DNA from: Thermoleophilaceae bacterium
GTDB taxonomy: Bacteria > Actinomycetota > Thermoleophilia > Solirubrobacterales > Thermoleophilaceae
DNA length: 64,000 bases
Assembly: GCA_040901445.1 (NCBI GenBank)
Contig: JBBDYQ010000014.1
Span: 1-64,000, forward strand
Reading direction: 5' to 3'
Part shown: in pieces, positions 15,252-23,607 of the stretch
Layout: every line of letters begins with the position of its first letter
How positions within the stretch are numbered: the first letter of the stretch is position 1
Translations under genes and position numbers: made by a program
Notes under the pieces: generated by a model
Told to the model about the DNA's origin: nothing
Seen by the model: only the letters and a program-made list of their open reading frames with translations
Databases searched by the model: none

Positions 15252-17843
15252 CTACCGGAGACGGCGGCTGCGGGCCACCGCGGCGTACACCTGCTGCGGG
15301 CCGTCGCGCTCGTCCTCCCAGGCGGCCAGCACTCCGCCGCGCGAGCAGGCAAGCCGCGGGCGCCAGGCGTTGCCGCCGCCGCGCCCGGCATCGTCCACCC
15401 GGTAGGCGGGGCCGCGGCGCTCGCCGTCCGCGAGCCGCGCGATGCGGATGTCGTTCTGGCCGGATGCCGCGTCCTGGAAGGCCACGAGCACGTCGTCGCG
15501 CGCCGCGGCGCAGGCCGCGCCGGCGAACGCCGACGCGTGGCGGGCGCCGTGCGGGTCGGCCTGGTGGACGCCCTCGGCGCCGGGACTCGCCACGTACACG
15601 TCGTACATCGGGTGCGGGCGCCGCTGCGACTCCTCGCCCGGCCCGAAGTCGGTGAATGCCACGAACGGCCGCCCGGCGCCGAGCACCGCCTGCGGCGAGT
15701 CGCCGAAGCCCTCGCCCTGTGCGTCGTTGACCTGGTCGGCGGCGCCGAAGGAGTCGCCGCCGTCGCCGGAGGCGCGCGCGAACACGTCCCAGTCGTAGTT
15801 GAGGAAGTCCGTCCACGCCACCAGCACGCGGCTGCCGCGGGCCTCGACGCTCGGCGCCCAGGCGTTGTCGAGGTTGGCCGCCGGCGGCGCGGGCTCGCCG
15901 CCGTCGAGGCGCCTCGCCGGCTCCGGCTCGCCGGCGGCGATGCGCGCGTGGAAGACCCCGGCCTGCGGGGAGCCGTTGGGATGACGGTCGCGCTCGTCCA
16001 CGAAGACCGCCTGCACGACATCGCCGGCGCCCTGGGCCAGCGCCGGCTTCCACTGCGCCACCCCGGCCGCGGGACCCGGGTCGAGGGGCGCCGCCGGGCC
16101 GAAGCCGGCGCCGAAGTCCGCCGAGCGGCTGAGATACACGCGCTCGCGCCCGCTCGAACGGTCCACCCACGCCACCGTCACCGTCCCGTCCGGGGCGAGC
16201 GCCACCGCCGGCCACCACTCGTCGGTGGCCCCGGCCGGGCGGCCGGTGGGGCGCACGCGCTCGGACCACGTGCGCCCGCCGTCATCGGAGCGCACGAGGA
16301 AGATCTGGTCGCCGCCGCCGGTGCGCTCCTCGAACGCGAGCACTGCGTGGCGGCCGCGGCGCGCCACCGCGGCGTTGCGCTGCGGATGCGGCGAGGGGCT
16401 GGCCGCACGCGACGGCGTGAAACGCGTGCGCGTGCGCCGGCCGCGCCAGCGCCGGCGCGGGCGCGAGCGCGCGACCTCCACGTCGCGGAAGAACACCCCC
16501 TCCACGTGCCCGTCCTCGCACGGCCCCGGGGGGTCGCCCTCACACTCCACACCCGACCCGGGCGCCAGCGCCTCACCGGCGAGGCCCAGCCTGCGCCGGC
16601 GCTCGTCGAAGGGCTCGCCCGGGTGGAGGGGATCGGGCACCACCCAGGGCGAGGACTGGAGGCCGGGTGCGGACGGCTGGCCCACGAGGGAGCCTCCCTC
16701 CTCCCGCCCCGTCCGTGGCTTGACGGCGACGTGCGACTGGTGGTCGGCGTAGAAGCTGAAGACGCCTCCTGTCATCTCCGGCAGGGCGAGCGCCTCGAAG
16801 GACGGGTGGCGAACCAGGTCGCTGTAGCCCGACGCCTTGAGCAGATCGGGATACCAGAGGCCGCTGGTGGACACGAGGCTGCCCACGAAGAACTCGGGCT
16901 GCACGAGCAGGTCCACATGGCGCTGGTCGAGCTTCTGCACCACGTCCGGCATCCAGGCGTCCTTGCTCGTCACGAAGCCCAGCGTGCCCACCGGGGTCTC
17001 CACGGCGCCGAGGCCGTCGCTGACCTCGCCGGGCACGAGGTCGAGACCGAGCGAGCCCTCGTCGGGGCCCAGCTCAGTGGGCGTGAGGTAGGTCTTCACC
17101 TGCTTCGAGATCAGCCGGCCATCGGGGTCGAAGACGAGCGCCATCACGGAGGGGTCGCCCCGCACCGCCTCGTACGCGTAGTCACGCGAGGGCTCGGAGG
17201 GGTCGCGCAGCAGCGCCACCCGCGCAGGGTCCTCCTCGTCGCAGCGCTCGGCGCCGGGCGGCGGCTGGAACGTGTCGCGGTCGGCGCAGACGATGCGCCA
17301 CTCGCGCACCATGTCCACGCCGGCGTGGAGATAGACGTCGTGGCGGTCCGCCATCTCGGCGAACGGCTCGATGACCGTGCGCCCGAAGGTGTCGGTGAGC
17401 GCGGTGGCCAGCAGGCGCGTCTGGACGATGCGCGTGGCGAGCTCGGGGAAGCGGGCGGCGTAGTAGGCCTCCTGCGGGGCGTATGCCGCGATCAGGGTGA
17501 CGATCGAGGCCTCCAGCGAGCCGGCCGCGCGCGCGAGCTGCGCGCGCTCACCCGTCAACGCCGCGAACAGCCCGACCGACTCCGGCCAGAGCACGAGGTC
17601 GCGCGCCGTCTCCGGCGGGCGGGCGGGGTCGTCGGGGCCGCGCAGATGCGGCTCGGCCTCCCGTTCCATCAGCCCGAACAGCTTCTCCCGGTAGCTCTCG
17701 CGGCTCTCCAGCCAGCCGATGCCGAGCCTGGGCTGCATGGCGAAGACGCGCACCTCGCGCGCCTCCGCGGCGCCGGCGGGAGCGAGCGCCAGCAGCAGCC
17801 CGAGCGCGCTAAGCCAAGCTGTCGATCTGCGTGGCAAGCGCAA
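15252..17843 (-). CDS. Secreted nitrilase-like domain fused to BNR beta-propeller
   Basis: The 863-aa product has a Sec signal peptide (1-28, ending GAAEA). Residues about 30-430 resemble the carbon-nitrogen hydrolase superfamily: LVLWPESVG (Glu88), VKTYLTPTE (Lys250) and GFVTSKDAWMPD. In the last motif the family has Cys (ICYDxxFPE), but here the aligned residue is Ser293, so ordinary thioester chemistry is unlikely. An Arg-rich joint leads to a sialidase-type propeller (about 490-863) with an Asp-box, RSDDGGRTWSE, and degenerate repeats (ASGDGGDSFGAA). The proposed start is TTG and overlaps the pterin dehydratase gene by 35 bp; the exact start is unsure. Function unknown; perhaps an extracellular binding or amide-processing protein. 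Confidence 0.7.
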   Translation of the reverse strand: MRLPRRSTAWLSALGLLLALAPAGAAEAREVRVFAMQPRLGIGWLESRESYREKLFGLMEREAEPHLRGPDDPARPPETARDLVLWPESVGLFAALTGERAQLARAAGSLEASIVTLIAAYAPQEAYYAARFPELATRIVQTRLLATALTDTFGRTVIEPFAEMADRHDVYLHAGVDMVREWRIVCADRDTFQPPPGAERCDEEDPARVALLRDPSEPSRDYAYEAVRGDPSVMALVFDPDGRLISKQVKTYLTPTELGPDEGSLGLDLVPGEVSDGLGAVETPVGTLGFVTSKDAWMPDVVQKLDQRHVDLLVQPEFFVGSLVSTSGLWYPDLLKASGYSDLVRHPSFEALALPEMTGGVFSFYADHQSHVAVKPRTGREEGGSLVGQPSAPGLQSSPWVVPDPLHPGEPFDERRRRLGLAGEALAPGSGVECEGDPPGPCEDGHVEGVFFRDVEVARSRPRRRWRGRRTRTRFTPSRAASPSPHPQRNAAVARRGRHAVLAFEERTGGGDQIFLVRSDDGGRTWSERVRPTGRPAGATDEWWPAVALAPDGTVTVAWVDRSSGRERVYLSRSADFGAGFGPAAPLDPGPAAGVAQWKPALAQGAGDVVQAVFVDERDRHPNGSPQAGVFHARIAAGEPEPARRLDGGEPAPPAANLDNAWAPSVEARGSRVLVAWTDFLNYDWDVFARASGDGGDSFGAADQVNDAQGEGFGDSPQAVLGAGRPFVAFTDFGPGEESQRRPHPMYDVYVASPGAEGVHQADPHGARHASAFAGAACAAARDDVLVAFQDAASGQNDIRIARLADGERRGPAYRVDDAGRGGGNAWRPRLACSRGGVLAAWEDERDGPQQVYAAVARSRRLR

Positions 17844-18087
17844 AGTCGTTCTCGGTGAGCCCGCCCTGCGAGTGCGTCGAGAGCGAGACCTTCACCTTGT
17901 TCCACGAGATCGACAGGCCGGGGTGGTGGTCCATCTCCTGGGCCGCGGGGGTGATCCGGTTCACGAAGTCCACCGATCCCACGAAGTCGTCGAAGGCGAA
18001 GGTGCGCTCGATCGAATCGCCGCTCCGCTCCCAGCCGGGCAGGCTCTGCAGCCGGCCGTCGATCTCCTCGTCGCTCAGAGTCGTCAT
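17809..18087 (-). CDS. Pterin-4a-carbinolamine dehydratase
   Basis: The 92-aa product is the complete small dehydratase (DCoH family) that recycles oxidised pterin cofactors. The active-site motif EMDHHPGLSISWNKV contains the paired His, Pro and Trp of the family, and FDDFVGSVDFVNRI is the preceding helix. The ATG at 18087 has GGGAGG 5 nt upstream, so the longer in-frame upstream Met is not the start. No phenylalanine hydroxylase gene is near; bacterial homologues often occur without one. It shares a very short divergent region with the BtuF-like gene and its end overlaps the nitrilase-like gene. Confidence 0.93.
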   Translation of the reverse strand: MTTLSDEEIDGRLQSLPGWERSGDSIERTFAFDDFVGSVDFVNRITPAAQEMDHHPGLSISWNKVKVSLSTHSQGGLTENDFALATQIDSLA

Positions 18088-18097
18088 GGTTCCTCCC

Positions 18098-18991
18098 GTG
18101 AGGATCGCCTCGCTCGTACCTTCCTCGACCGAGATGCTGTTCGCGCTCGGCCTCGGCGACCGCGTCGTCGCGGTCACCCATGAGTGCGATTATCCGCCAG
18201 AGGCGGCCCTCCTGCCGCATCTCACGCGCAGCGTCATCCCTCCCGGCCTCTCCACGGCGGAGATCGACCGGGCGGTGCGCGAGCACACGCAGCGCGGCGA
18301 GGCGCTCTACGAGCTCGACGAGCCGGCGCTGGACGAGCTCGAGCCGGACCTGGTGGTCACCCAGGCGGTGTGCGAGGTGTGCGCGGTCTCCTACGACGAC
18401 GTGGTCGCCGCAGCGGGCCGCATCCCGTCGCGCCCGACGGTGCTGTCGCTCGACCCCTCGACCCTCGGCGAGGTGCTGGCAGACGTCCGCCGGCTGGCCG
18501 AGGCCACCGAGTCCGAACCGGCGGGCGAGGCGCTGCTCGGGGAGGCCGTGGCCCGCATCGACCGGGTTCGCGAGGCGGTGGCCGGCGCGGACCGGCCGCG
18601 GGTCGCGGCGCTGGAATGGCTCGACCCGGTGTTCATCGGGGGTCACTGGGTGCCGACGATGATCGAGCACGCCGGAGGCGAGGACGCCCTGGGCTATGCG
18701 GGGGAGAAGTCGGCCACCGTGTCCTGGGAGGAGGTTCAGGCGGCGGCGCCGGAGGTCGTCGTGGCCATGCCGTGCGGGTACGACGCCCAGGCCGCGGCGG
18801 CGGAGGCGCTGGCGCACGCGGAGCGCCTGGCCGCGCTGGGCACCCGCGCCGTCCACGCGGTGGACGCGGCCGCCTACTTCTCCCGTCCGGGGCCTCGCCT
18901 GGTGGACGGCATAGAGCTGCTGGGCCACCTGCTCCACCCCGGGCTCGTTCCCGCGCCGCCTCCCGGGCGCTTCCGCACCATCGAGGCATAG
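18098..18991 (+). CDS. BtuF-like cobalamin/siderophore-binding protein, cytoplasmic form
   Basis: The 297-aa product is of the periplasmic-binding-protein fold of BtuF/FecB: VRIASLVPSSTEMLFALGLG, RVVAVTHECDYP, PDLVVTQAVCEVC and the second lobe RVAALEWLDPVFIGGHWVPT. It has no signal peptide or lipobox. Members of this type in Gram-positive and archaeal genomes are annotated as cobalamin-binding proteins, but without export they may not serve transport. No ABC permease is adjacent. I prefer the GTG at 18098 (MRIASLVPS is the family start); an in-frame ATG at 18086 would overlap the divergent gene start. The next gene begins 3 bp after the stop. Confidence 0.82.
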   Translation: MRIASLVPSSTEMLFALGLGDRVVAVTHECDYPPEAALLPHLTRSVIPPGLSTAEIDRAVREHTQRGEALYELDEPALDELEPDLVVTQAVCEVCAVSYDDVVAAAGRIPSRPTVLSLDPSTLGEVLADVRRLAEATESEPAGEALLGEAVARIDRVREAVAGADRPRVAALEWLDPVFIGGHWVPTMIEHAGGEDALGYAGEKSATVSWEEVQAAAPEVVVAMPCGYDAQAAAAEALAHAERLAALGTRAVHAVDAAAYFSRPGPRLVDGIELLGHLLHPGLVPAPPPGRFRTIEA

Positions 18992-18994
18992 CGG

Positions 18995-19429
18995 GTGGCG
19001 AAGCACGCCGAGCAGCGCATCGAGATCGGCGGCACCCCTCAAGCCTGCTTCGATGCCCTCACCGCCTACGAGACGTTCACGGACTGGCAGGACGCCGTGC
19101 GTTCCTGCGAAGTGCTCACGCGGGACGGCAGCGGGCGCGGCGAGGAGGTGGCGTTCGAGATCGACGCGAAGGTGCGCACCATCCGCTACCGCCTGCGCTA
19201 TCGCTACGACGAGCCCAGCCGCATCGGCTGGGCGTACCTGGACGGCGACGTCCGGGACGTGGACGGCGAGTACCTGTTCGAGGAAGCCGGCGACGGCGCC
19301 ACGCTGGCCACCTATCGCCTGGTCATCGAGACGGGCTTCTGGGTGCCCGGCCCGATCGCGCGGATGCTCACCGAGCAGGTCATGCAGCGGTCGGTGGAGG
19401 ATCTCCGCCGCCGCGTGGAGGCCGGCTGA
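18995..19429 (+). CDS. SRPBCC (START-like) lipid-binding fold protein
   Basis: The 144-aa product has the polyketide cyclase/START-like fold: an opening helix after IEIGGTPQACFDALTAYETF, the pattern WQDAVRSCEVLTRDGSGRG, antiparallel strands (TIRYRLRYRYDEPSRIGWAY) and a long C-terminal helix (MLTEQVMQRSVEDLRRRVEA). Similar proteins bind hydrophobic ligands or act as aromatase/cyclase; which applies here is unknown. It starts at GTG 3 bp after the BtuF-like gene, and its TGA overlaps the glycosyltransferase ATG, so the three genes form one operon. Confidence 0.82.
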   Translation: MAKHAEQRIEIGGTPQACFDALTAYETFTDWQDAVRSCEVLTRDGSGRGEEVAFEIDAKVRTIRYRLRYRYDEPSRIGWAYLDGDVRDVDGEYLFEEAGDGATLATYRLVIETGFWVPGPIARMLTEQVMQRSVEDLRRRVEAG

Positions 19430-20634
19430 TGGCAACGCCGCGGACCGTCGTCTACCTGCACTCGTCCGCTGGCCGCTATGGCGCGGACCTCCAGCTCGCG
19501 GCGCTCGCGGGCGGCCTGGATCGCGCGCGCTTCGTCCCGGTCTGCGTGCTGCCGGAGCGCGGCGAGCTGGCCGGGATGCTCGAGGAGCGCGGCGCCGAGG
19601 TGGTGGTGCGACCGCTGGCGGTGCTGCGGCGAGGGCTGGTGAACCCCGGCGGGCTGGCGGCGCTGGCGGGCGGCCTGCGCCGCGACCGCGGCGAGCTCGG
19701 CGCCCTCGCCCGCGAGCGCGGCGCGGCCGTCGTGCACGCCAACACCTCGGTCGTGCTCGGCGGCGGGGCGGCGGCGCGGGCCGCCGGCGCCGCGCACGTG
19801 GTGCACGTGCGCGAGATCTACACCGGCGCGGCAAACGGCGCGGCGGGGCGCCTGTGGCCGCTGCTGCGCCGGCGCCTGGAGCGCGCCGACGCCCTGCTGT
19901 GCGTGTCGGGCGCCGTGGCCGCCCAGTTCCGCCGCCGCGCCACCGTCGTCCACGACGGCCTGCTTCGCGTGCCCGAGCCCGCCGCGCGCGCCGAGGCGCG
20001 TCGCGTCCTCGACGTGCCCGAGGGCCGCTTCGCCGTGGCCCTGCTGGGGAGGGTGAGCGACTGGAAGGGACAGGACGTTCTGGCCCGTGCGCTCGCCGAA
20101 CCCGTGCTGGCCAAAGCCGGCGCGGTGGGCCTGATCGCGGGCGATGCGTTCCCGGGAAACGAGCAGATGGAGCGCGAGCTGGCCGAGCTCGGGGCGCGCC
20201 TCGGCCTGGGCGACCGCCTGCGGCTGCTGGGCTTCCGCGACGACGTGGAGAACGTGCTCGGAGCCGCCGACGCCGTGGCCGTCCCCTCCACCCGGCCGGA
20301 CCCGCTGCCCAACTCGGCGCTGGAGGCCGCCGCGGCGGGGCTGTGTGTGGTGGCCGCCGCCCACGGCGGCCTCACCGAGATCGTGCGCGACGGCGAGACG
20401 GGCCTGCTGACGCCACCGGGCGACCACGTGGCGCTCGCGGCCGCGCTGGCACGGCTGGCGGCGGACGCGGCGCTCGCCCGCCGCCTCGGGGAAGCGGCGG
20501 CCGCGGACGCCCGCGAGCGCTTCGCCCTGCCGCGGATGCTCGATGAGGTGCAGGCGGTCTACGAGCACGTGCTGGCGCGTGCTCGCCCGCGCCGGACGCA
20601 TGAACGTCCCGGAGCACCCCCCTACACGGGGTAG
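19429..20634 (+). CDS. Family 4-like glycosyltransferase
   Basis: The 401-aa GT-B enzyme begins MATPRTVVYLHSSAGRYGAD, the donor/acceptor loop of the GT4 class. The C-terminal donor-binding half has VALLGRVSDWKGQDVL, LRLLGFRDDVENVLGAADAV and the E-x7-E-like NSALEAAAAGLCVVAAAHGG. Such enzymes transfer sugars from nucleotide donors onto lipids, glycans or small molecules; the acceptor is unknown. It is translationally coupled to the SRPBCC gene (TGATG). The last codons lie inside a strong hairpin (20601-20647) that probably ends transcription. Confidence 0.9.
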   Translation: MATPRTVVYLHSSAGRYGADLQLAALAGGLDRARFVPVCVLPERGELAGMLEERGAEVVVRPLAVLRRGLVNPGGLAALAGGLRRDRGELGALARERGAAVVHANTSVVLGGGAAARAAGAAHVVHVREIYTGAANGAAGRLWPLLRRRLERADALLCVSGAVAAQFRRRATVVHDGLLRVPEPAARAEARRVLDVPEGRFAVALLGRVSDWKGQDVLARALAEPVLAKAGAVGLIAGDAFPGNEQMERELAELGARLGLGDRLRLLGFRDDVENVLGAADAVAVPSTRPDPLPNSALEAAAAGLCVVAAAHGGLTEIVRDGETGLLTPPGDHVALAAALARLAADAALARRLGEAAAADARERFALPRMLDEVQAVYEHVLARARPRRTHERPGAPPYTG

Positions 20635-20647
20635 TGCGGGACGTTCA
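20601..20647. terminator. Bidirectional hairpin between convergent genes
   Basis: Perfect 11-bp arms TGAACGTCCCG and CGGGACGTTCA (20601-20611, 20637-20647) enclose an inner stem (CAC/GTG then CCCC/GGGG). It spans the glycosyltransferase stop and lies just before the rhomboid stop (20662, minus strand), the right place for a shared terminator. No T-tract. The form also matches a REP-like extragenic palindrome. Confidence 0.6.
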
Positions 20648-20661
20648 AGCCGTTCGGGCGG

Positions 20662-21471
20662 TCAGGAACCCGCGACGGCCAGCGATCCCACCACGGCCAG
20701 CGCGCCGATGCCGGCGGCCAGCAGCGTGGGCACGATGGCCGGAAGGCCGCGCACGCGATCGCCCAGCTCGAACATCAGCAGGGCCGCCAGCGATCCGCCC
20801 ACCAGCCCGCCGATGTGGCCGCCGATCGAGATGCCCGGCACGGTGAACGTGATGAGGAGGTTGAGCCCGATCCAGAGCCCCAGCCCGCTCTCCATCGGGT
20901 TGATGCCGCGGTTGCGCATGACGATGACGGCGGCGCCCATGAGCCCGAAGATCCCGCCTGATGCGCCCACCGTGAGCGCCTCCGGCGAAGCGAGCAGGGC
21001 CCCGAAGGACCCGCCCAGCACGGACACCGCGTAGATGAGCCCGAAGCGCAGGCGGCCGACCGCCGGCTCGAGCAGCCCGCCGAGGATCCAGAGGGCGAAC
21101 ATGTTGAAGAAGAGGTGGAACAGCCCGGCGTGGAGGAAGCCGGCCGTGACTATGCGCCACCAGTCGCCCGCCTCGACCGCGGGGCCGAAGAGCCCGCCGT
21201 CGTCATTGAGGCCGCCGCGGCTTCCGGTCGTGCTCGCCCCGCTGAGCATCCCCGCGACGAAGACGAGCACGTTGATCCCTATGAGGACGTAGGTGAGCGT
21301 GGGGTCGGTCTGGAGTGATCCCGCGGTGCGCACCTGCGTGCGGTCGCGCGCGCACTCGGGACAGCGCATGCCCACCGAGGTGGGCGTCATGCAGTCCGGG
21401 CAGATGGGACGCTCGCAGTTGGAGCACGAGACGCCGGTCTCCCGGCCGGGGTGCCGGTAGCAGGTGGCCAT
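20662..21471 (-). CDS. Rhomboid-family intramembrane serine protease with N-terminal zinc fingers
   Basis: The 269-aa product starts with a B-box/zinc-ribbon-like stretch (Cys4, Cys16, Cys19, Cys24, Cys27, Cys37, Cys40; CSNCERPICPDC). A six-helix rhomboid core follows. The catalytic dyad is Ser171 in GASGGIFGLMGA and His219 in GGHIGGLVGG; the first-loop HLFFNMFALW and the oxyanion-related His119 and Asn123 are present. It cleaves membrane-spanning substrates; the target is unknown. An N-terminal zinc finger on rhomboids is common in actinobacteria. It lies 30 bp downstream of the RskA-type gene on the same strand. Confidence 0.93.
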   Translation of the reverse strand: MATCYRHPGRETGVSCSNCERPICPDCMTPTSVGMRCPECARDRTQVRTAGSLQTDPTLTYVLIGINVLVFVAGMLSGASTTGSRGGLNDDGGLFGPAVEAGDWWRIVTAGFLHAGLFHLFFNMFALWILGGLLEPAVGRLRFGLIYAVSVLGGSFGALLASPEALTVGASGGIFGLMGAAVIVMRNRGINPMESGLGLWIGLNLLITFTVPGISIGGHIGGLVGGSLAALLMFELGDRVRGLPAIVPTLLAAGIGALAVVGSLAVAGS

Positions 21472-21501
21472 TCGGCCGGTGACGATATCCAGCGGCGGCG
21501 C

Positions 21502-22209
21502 TCAGCCGGTCTCGACGGTGAGGATGGGCTCCTCGCCGGGTGCCCTGACCCCCGCGGAGCGCTCGCGCGTGACCATCACGAGGTCCACGCCCTCGATGTC
21601 GGTGATCGCGGCCCTGCCGCTGCCGTCCGGACGGACGTTGAACGACGACTCGAAGACGCGCTCGTTGCCCCGCTGGCTCCAGACGACGTAGACCTGCTCG
21701 CCGATGGTCTCGCGGAGGCCGTGCACGCTGAGCACCGCCACCTCGCCGTCGCCGCCGGGAACGATGAGCGAGCCTCCGGCCTCCGGCACACGCAACTGGT
21801 CCACGGACGCCGACAGCGTGCGTGCCCCGTCATCGTCGTCTAGGAGCATCGAGCCGCCGTAGCCGGCCAGCACCCCCGCGAGGATGATGAAGGCAGCGCT
21901 GACCCACGCCATCGCCGGACGCAGGCGAAGTGAGGGCCGGCGTGGCCGAGGTTCGCGGGCGGGCTCGACCGCGGAAGCCGCCGCCGCCTCGCCGCGCACC
22001 TCCTGCATGATCGCTTCCCTGAGCGCGGCCGGCGGCGCGAGCTGCGGCACCGCGCGCGGCAGCGCCTCGGCGGCGGGCCGCAGCCGCTCGACCTCGTCGC
22101 GGCAGCTCGCGCAGCCCATCACGTGGCGCTCGAAGACCTCGACCTCCAGCTCCGGAAGCGCGCCCAGCAGGTAGGCGCCGACGTTCTCGGTGTGCTCGTG
22201 GCCGTTCAT
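21502..22209 (-). CDS. RskA-type anti-sigma factor
   Basis: The 235-aa single-pass protein has the zinc anti-sigma motif HVMGCASC (His29, Cys33, Cys36) in an N-terminal sigma-binding domain, one membrane helix (about 101-122), and an extracytoplasmic beta-rich RskA/anti-sigma-K domain (VVWSQRGNERVFESSFNVRP). It holds the ECF sigma factor encoded immediately upstream, with which it overlaps by 4 bp, and would be inactivated by regulated proteolysis. I chose the ATG at 22209 (MNGHEHTENVGAYLLGALPE). The adjacent rhomboid protease gene is a tempting candidate for that proteolysis, but mycobacterial RskA uses Rip1, so this is speculation. Confidence 0.92.
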   Translation of the reverse strand: MNGHEHTENVGAYLLGALPELEVEVFERHVMGCASCRDEVERLRPAAEALPRAVPQLAPPAALREAIMQEVRGEAAAASAVEPAREPRPRRPSLRLRPAMAWVSAAFIILAGVLAGYGGSMLLDDDDGARTLSASVDQLRVPEAGGSLIVPGGDGEVAVLSVHGLRETIGEQVYVVWSQRGNERVFESSFNVRPDGSGRAAITDIEGVDLVMVTRERSAGVRAPGEEPILTVETG

Positions 22210-22784
22210 GACGCAAGTTCCTCGGCAAGCTCCCGGCGCATCTTGTCCAGCCCCAGGCGCATCCGGCCCTTGATTGTGCCGACGGGCGTCTCCAGCATGG
22301 CAGCGATCTGCGTGTGCGTGAACCCCCCGAAATACGCCAACTCGATGACGCGCTCCTGCTCGGCGGGCAGCGTCTCGAGCGCTGACCTCACCTCGCGGGC
22401 CTCGTCGCGGCGCACCGCCTCGACGTCGGTGAGCTCCTTCGCCTCGTGCCTCTCCTCGATGCCCTCGGCGCTCGCGCGGCGGCGCTCGTGGACGAGGTTG
22501 CGGCGCAGCCCGTCGATGCCGCGGTGATGGACGATGCCCAGCACCCACGTGCGCACGCTTCCGCGCGCGGGCTGGTAGCGCACGCGGCTGCGCCAGATCG
22601 AGAGGAACGACTCCTGGACGACGTCCTCGGCGGCCGAGCGGTTGCCCACCATGCGGTAGGCGAGGGAGAACGCCGCGCCGCCGTGACGGTCGTAGATGAC
22701 CTCGAAGGCGTCGGCCTCCCCGCGCTGGACGAGATGCATCAGCTCCTCGTCGGCGAGCTGCTCGAGTGCCTTGGGACGGCTCAT
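22206..22784 (-). CDS. ECF RNA polymerase sigma factor, SigK-like
   Basis: The 192-aa product has region 2 (AFEVIYDRHGGAAFSLAYRM, DVVQESFLSIWRSRVRYQ) and region 4 (LPAEQERVIELAYFGGFTHT, GTIKGRMRLGLDKMRRELAE). Both match group ECF19/SigK-type factors that pair with RskA. Its stop overlaps the anti-sigma start by 4 bp, so synthesis is coupled. It is divergent from a DUF4383 membrane protein, which might be a regulon member. No clear ECF promoter could be fixed in the 68-bp gap. Confidence 0.93.
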   Translation of the reverse strand: MSRPKALEQLADEELMHLVQRGEADAFEVIYDRHGGAAFSLAYRMVGNRSAAEDVVQESFLSIWRSRVRYQPARGSVRTWVLGIVHHRGIDGLRRNLVHERRRASAEGIEERHEAKELTDVEAVRRDEAREVRSALETLPAEQERVIELAYFGGFTHTQIAAMLETPVGTIKGRMRLGLDKMRRELAEELAS

Positions 22785-22852
22785 TGCAGATGGTTTCTAC
22801 GCATCACCCCGGGGGAACGGATCAGCAGGACAACGCGAGACGGAGGTGCACG

Positions 22853-23275
22853 ATGACAGGACGGTCCCCGGCGCAGGTGTACGCCCTGGTCTTCGGGGCG
22901 GTGCTCGTCGCGGCGGGCATCCTAGGCTTCTTCTACAACGCCAGCTTCGGGGCCGGGGACGAAGTCGAGCGCGACGCCATGCTCGGGATCCTCGACGTCA
23001 ACGGCTGGCACAACATCGTGCATCTCGCCTCGGGGCTCGCGTTGCTGGCGTTCGCGGGATCGCATGGGGGCGCCCGGATGTTCGTCCTCGCATTCGGCCT
23101 GGTCTACGCGCTGGTCACGGTGCTCGGCTTCATCTACGGGGACGGCGACGCGATCTTCAGCCTGATCCCCATCAACACCGAGGACAACGTGTTGCACATC
23201 CTGATCACCCTCGCCGCCTTCGCCGCCTACGCGGCCACGCCGGCGGAGCCGGCCCCCACCAGGGCGGTGACCTAG
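22853..23275 (+). CDS. DUF4383 integral membrane protein
   Basis: The 140-aa product has four predicted helices with the DUF4383 signatures YALVFGAVLVAAGILGFFYN, DVNGWHNIVHLASGLALL and NVLHILITLAAFAAYAA. The paired His residues (WHNIVH, LHI) are typical. Function is unknown; the family is frequent in actinobacteria and cyanobacteria. GGAGG 7 nt before the ATG at 22853 fixes the start; an open frame reaches further upstream to 22766 but would overlap the sigma gene. Its stop overlaps the convergent hypothetical gene by 4 bp. Confidence 0.88.
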   Translation: MTGRSPAQVYALVFGAVLVAAGILGFFYNASFGAGDEVERDAMLGILDVNGWHNIVHLASGLALLAFAGSHGGARMFVLAFGLVYALVTVLGFIYGDGDAIFSLIPINTEDNVLHILITLAAFAAYAATPAEPAPTRAVT

Positions 23276-23607
23276 CGGCCCAGCCGCTTCTCGACGTCAT
23301 GGACGACGTCGAGGACCCCGCGCTCGAGCGCCCGCAGGCCGCTGGCCTGCCGGCGCTTGTGCACCTGCCGGGCGCGCACCAGGATCAGGGCGCCGCCCGC
23401 CACGCCGACGACGGCGCCGGCCGCCACCGTGCGGCCCCAGTTGCGCGGGTCGCGCATGGCCCCGAGCTCCCAATCCGCCAGCTCGTCGGCAGCGGCGTCG
23501 GTGAGCTCGGTCAGAGTGCGCTCGAGGCGATCCGTGAGTGCCTCGGGAGGCTCCACCGGCGCGAGCGCCGTGCGCAGCAGCCTCTCGACGTCGCTCAGCT
23601 CACTCAT
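23272..23607 (-). CDS. Small membrane protein, possible partner of ECF sigma factor
   Basis: No family recognised. The 111-aa product has an acidic N-terminal helix region (SDVERLLRTALAPVEPPEAL, LERTLTELTDAAADE), one membrane helix at about 60-78 (TVAAGAVVGVAGGALILV) and a basic C-terminal helix. The layout (cytoplasmic helical N-terminus plus one helix), and its start overlapping the end of an ECF sigma gene by 8 bp, suggest an anti-sigma-like partner, but no zinc motif is present. Confidence 0.7.
   Translation of the reverse strand: MSELSDVERLLRTALAPVEPPEALTDRLERTLTELTDAAADELADWELGAMRDPRNWGRTVAAGAVVGVAGGALILVRARQVHKRRQASGLRALERGVLDVVHDVEKRLGR

Noticed and set aside
22785-22852. ECF-type promoter (GGAAC-like box near 22812) in the SigK/DUF4383 gap
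   Set aside because: A GGGAAC box is present but no convincing -10 partner at the right spacing on either strand.
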